From Jonesia quinghaiensis DSM 15701 (GTDB lineage: Bacteria > Actinomycetota > Actinomycetes > Actinomycetales > Cellulomonadaceae), in contig NZ_AUHN01000006.1 of assembly GCF_000423205.1 (NCBI RefSeq), forward strand, positions 1 to 64,000: DNA of 64,000 nt, given 5' to 3'. Position numbers and translations under genes: made by a program. Within the stretch, counting starts at the first letter, position 1. Each line of letters starts with the position of its first letter. Positions 62,772 to 64,000 of this stretch are shown here, piece by piece. The notes under the pieces were generated by a model. It was not told where the DNA came from. It worked only from the letters and a program-made list of their open reading frames with translations, and searched no databases.

Positions 62772-63770
62772 ATGAGCAATGCGTCAACCGACAACACTGT
62801 GGTGACCAGTGAGTTGGACTCTCTTCCCACCTATGTACTCACACATGGCGCGAGCGGTTCGCGCGTAGTTATCGCTCGCCGCGGAGCGACTGTCCTATCG
62901 TGGGCTGCCCCCTGGAAAGGGGAGATGGGGGACTTCATGGAAGGGTTCATCTCCGAAGAAGACTTCACCGGCCAAGCAGGTATGCGTAACGGTTTGCTCT
63001 TCCCCTTCGCCAATAGGCTCCGCGACGCCTCATACACGTGGGATGGCGTCACCTACACAGTGCCGATGCAGTGCGCCGGTGACCCAGAAACCATCCACGG
63101 TTTTGTTCGCCTCCACGACTGGGAGCTCGTTGCGTCTGAACTTGACTCTCCAGAAGCGGCGAGACTCACTTTCACGTATTCAATCCGAGAAGGCGAGTAC
63201 GAGTGGTACCCCTTCTCGCTGGACATTGCAGTGACCTATGAATTGACTGCCACCTCATTGAACGTGTCTTTCGCATACAAGAATGTCGGCACCTCCGATG
63301 CCCCCGCGAACTTTGGGTGGCACCCGTACTACAAGATCCCAGGGCACGACGTCATTGATGACCTTGCGCTGCGGGTTCCCGCACACACCCAGGTGGAAAC
63401 TGATGAAGCCCTCATTCCGCTACCAGGCGACGCTGCGTATTCACCGCTGCCTGGGGAGCTATGGCACGAGACCCTCGAAGATGTTCACTACGACACCGCC
63501 TTCGCTGACCTTGTAGCCGACGGCGACGGCATTGTGCGCACCTACCTCACCGAGGGGGACAGGGGCGCAGGGCTCTCCCTGTGGCAAGAACGTGGGACGG
63601 TGTTGGTGTACACGGAAGGTAAGTTTCCGCACTACCGTGGCTCCATCGCCATTGAACCAGTTGAGTCAACAACGGATGCGTTTAACCGTGAAGACCGCGA
63701 TGCAGAGGTGCGTCTAGCGCCTGGTGCAGAGCGGATATTCCGCTTTGGGGCAACGGTTATCGGAGAGTAA
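62772..63770 (+). CDS. Aldose 1-epimerase family protein
   Basis: A 332-residue beta-sandwich mutarotase. NGLLFPFANRLRDASYTW, the catalytic-His block ETIHGFVRLHDW, NFGWHPYYK and the catalytic Glu in IAIEPVESTTDAFN are the GalM family marks. It should interconvert alpha and beta anomers of a hexose. ATG 62772 is preferred to an upstream TTG at 62718 because the added residues look non-coding, though its ribosome binding site is poor. It is a lone gene between a terminator and the tRNA. Confidence 0.88.
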   Translation: MSNASTDNTVVTSELDSLPTYVLTHGASGSRVVIARRGATVLSWAAPWKGEMGDFMEGFISEEDFTGQAGMRNGLLFPFANRLRDASYTWDGVTYTVPMQCAGDPETIHGFVRLHDWELVASELDSPEAARLTFTYSIREGEYEWYPFSLDIAVTYELTATSLNVSFAYKNVGTSDAPANFGWHPYYKIPGHDVIDDLALRVPAHTQVETDEALIPLPGDAAYSPLPGELWHETLEDVHYDTAFADLVADGDGIVRTYLTEGDRGAGLSLWQERGTVLVYTEGKFPHYRGSIAIEPVESTTDAFNREDRDAEVRLAPGAERIFRFGATVIGE

Positions 63771-63881
63771 ACAGGACGCGTTTTCGCTGGTGGTGTGAGT
63801 CACAGAGGTGAGGATCACACCGCCAGCGGCTCGTTCTCGATTGATTGCGAAGGCCCAACGTGCCTATAGTGGTCAAGCCGA

Positions 63882-63955
63882 CGCGGGGTGGAGCAGTTCG
63901 GTAGCTCGCCGGGCTCATAACCCGGAGGTCGCAGGTTCAAATCCTGTCCCCGCTA
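63882..63955 (+). tRNA. Initiator tRNA-fMet (CAT)
   Basis: A 74-nt tRNA with anticodon CAT at 63916-63918, three G-C pairs in the anticodon stem (GGG/CCC), and no Watson-Crick pair at 1-72 (C and T), the marks of an initiator. The T-arm reads GCAGGTTCAAATCCTGT. CCA is not encoded: the genome continues CGA. Downstream, 63958-63985 holds a weak GAGAA/TTCTC hairpin. Confidence 0.95.
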
Positions 63956-64000
63956 CGAAAGAGAATTTGTTTGCGGTTCTCTCACGAATGAAAGTTCGTG

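Noticed and set aside
1-64000. CRISPR array, insertion sequence or prophage
   Set aside because: No regular spaced repeats, transposase, integrase or phage structural gene was found; the only tandem repeats are inside coding sequence.

Overview
The window is chromosomal DNA from an actinobacterium, probably a Micrococcales member of moderate GC (Jonesia-like is possible, but I cannot fix the genus). Pointers are whiB7 with an AT-hook, AdnA/AdnB instead of RecBCD, UvrD2 with an HRDC domain, a mycoredoxin (CGYC), DUF3107, DUF3017, PPA1309, DUF2342 and UPF0182 proteins, and many GTG starts. The right half (about 38-62.5 kb) keeps the gene content, and partly the order, of the M. tuberculosis block Rv3193c-Rv3211. 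perM-purN-purH resembles Rv0955-0957, and mrp-DUF1003-MgtE_N/CBS-stress protein resembles Rv1229c-Rv1234 (all recalled from memory). I see no insertion sequence, prophage or CRISPR array.

Layout. 0-0.4 kb: end of a 23S gene, 5S rRNA and a terminator. 0.5-5 kb: perM, a small membrane protein (opposite strand), purN, then a ZTP riboswitch and purH. 5-6.4 kb: an FAD ferredoxin-reductase-type enzyme. 6.5-10.5 kb: an FMN riboswitch followed by ribD-ribE-ribBA-ribH and a DUF3017 gene. 10.6-19.4 kb: icd, a TetR/YhgE-Pip divergent pair with operator-like repeats, mdh, an MFS exporter, purU and a GNAT gene. 19.4-24 kb: a ROK regulator with an orphan sugar-type ABC ATPase, then a second ZTP riboswitch with glyA-folD. 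24-29 kb: a 1499-residue secreted nuclease/5'-nucleotidase. 29-37.9 kb: xth, mrp, DUF1003, MgtE_N/CBS, stress protein, aminopeptidase P, PHP esterase, MarC and a secreted hypothetical protein. 37.9-52 kb: DEAD-box helicase, ferritin-like protein, DUF3107, TetR, adnB-adnA, an APH-fold protein, mycoredoxin and uvrD2. 52-53 kb: whiB7 with its long attenuated leader. 53-64 kb: an orphan TOMM/E1-like protein, M48-like peptidase, DUF2342, SDR epimerase, PDZ-Lon protease, PPA1309, UPF0182, aldose epimerase and initiator tRNA-fMet.

The genes fall into a few themes. One-carbon and purine metabolism (purN, purH, purU, glyA, folD) is tied together by two ZTP riboswitches. Riboflavin synthesis is one overlapping operon under FMN control. 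A DNA repair group (adnAB, uvrD2, xth) lies in the same block as whiB7. The most informative regulatory element is the whiB7 leader: an A-rich promoter, a 47-codon leader ORF, an antiterminator pairing the end of that ORF with sequence 60 nt further on, and a terminator sharing that sequence. It reads as a complete ribosome-stalling attenuator for antibiotic sensing.
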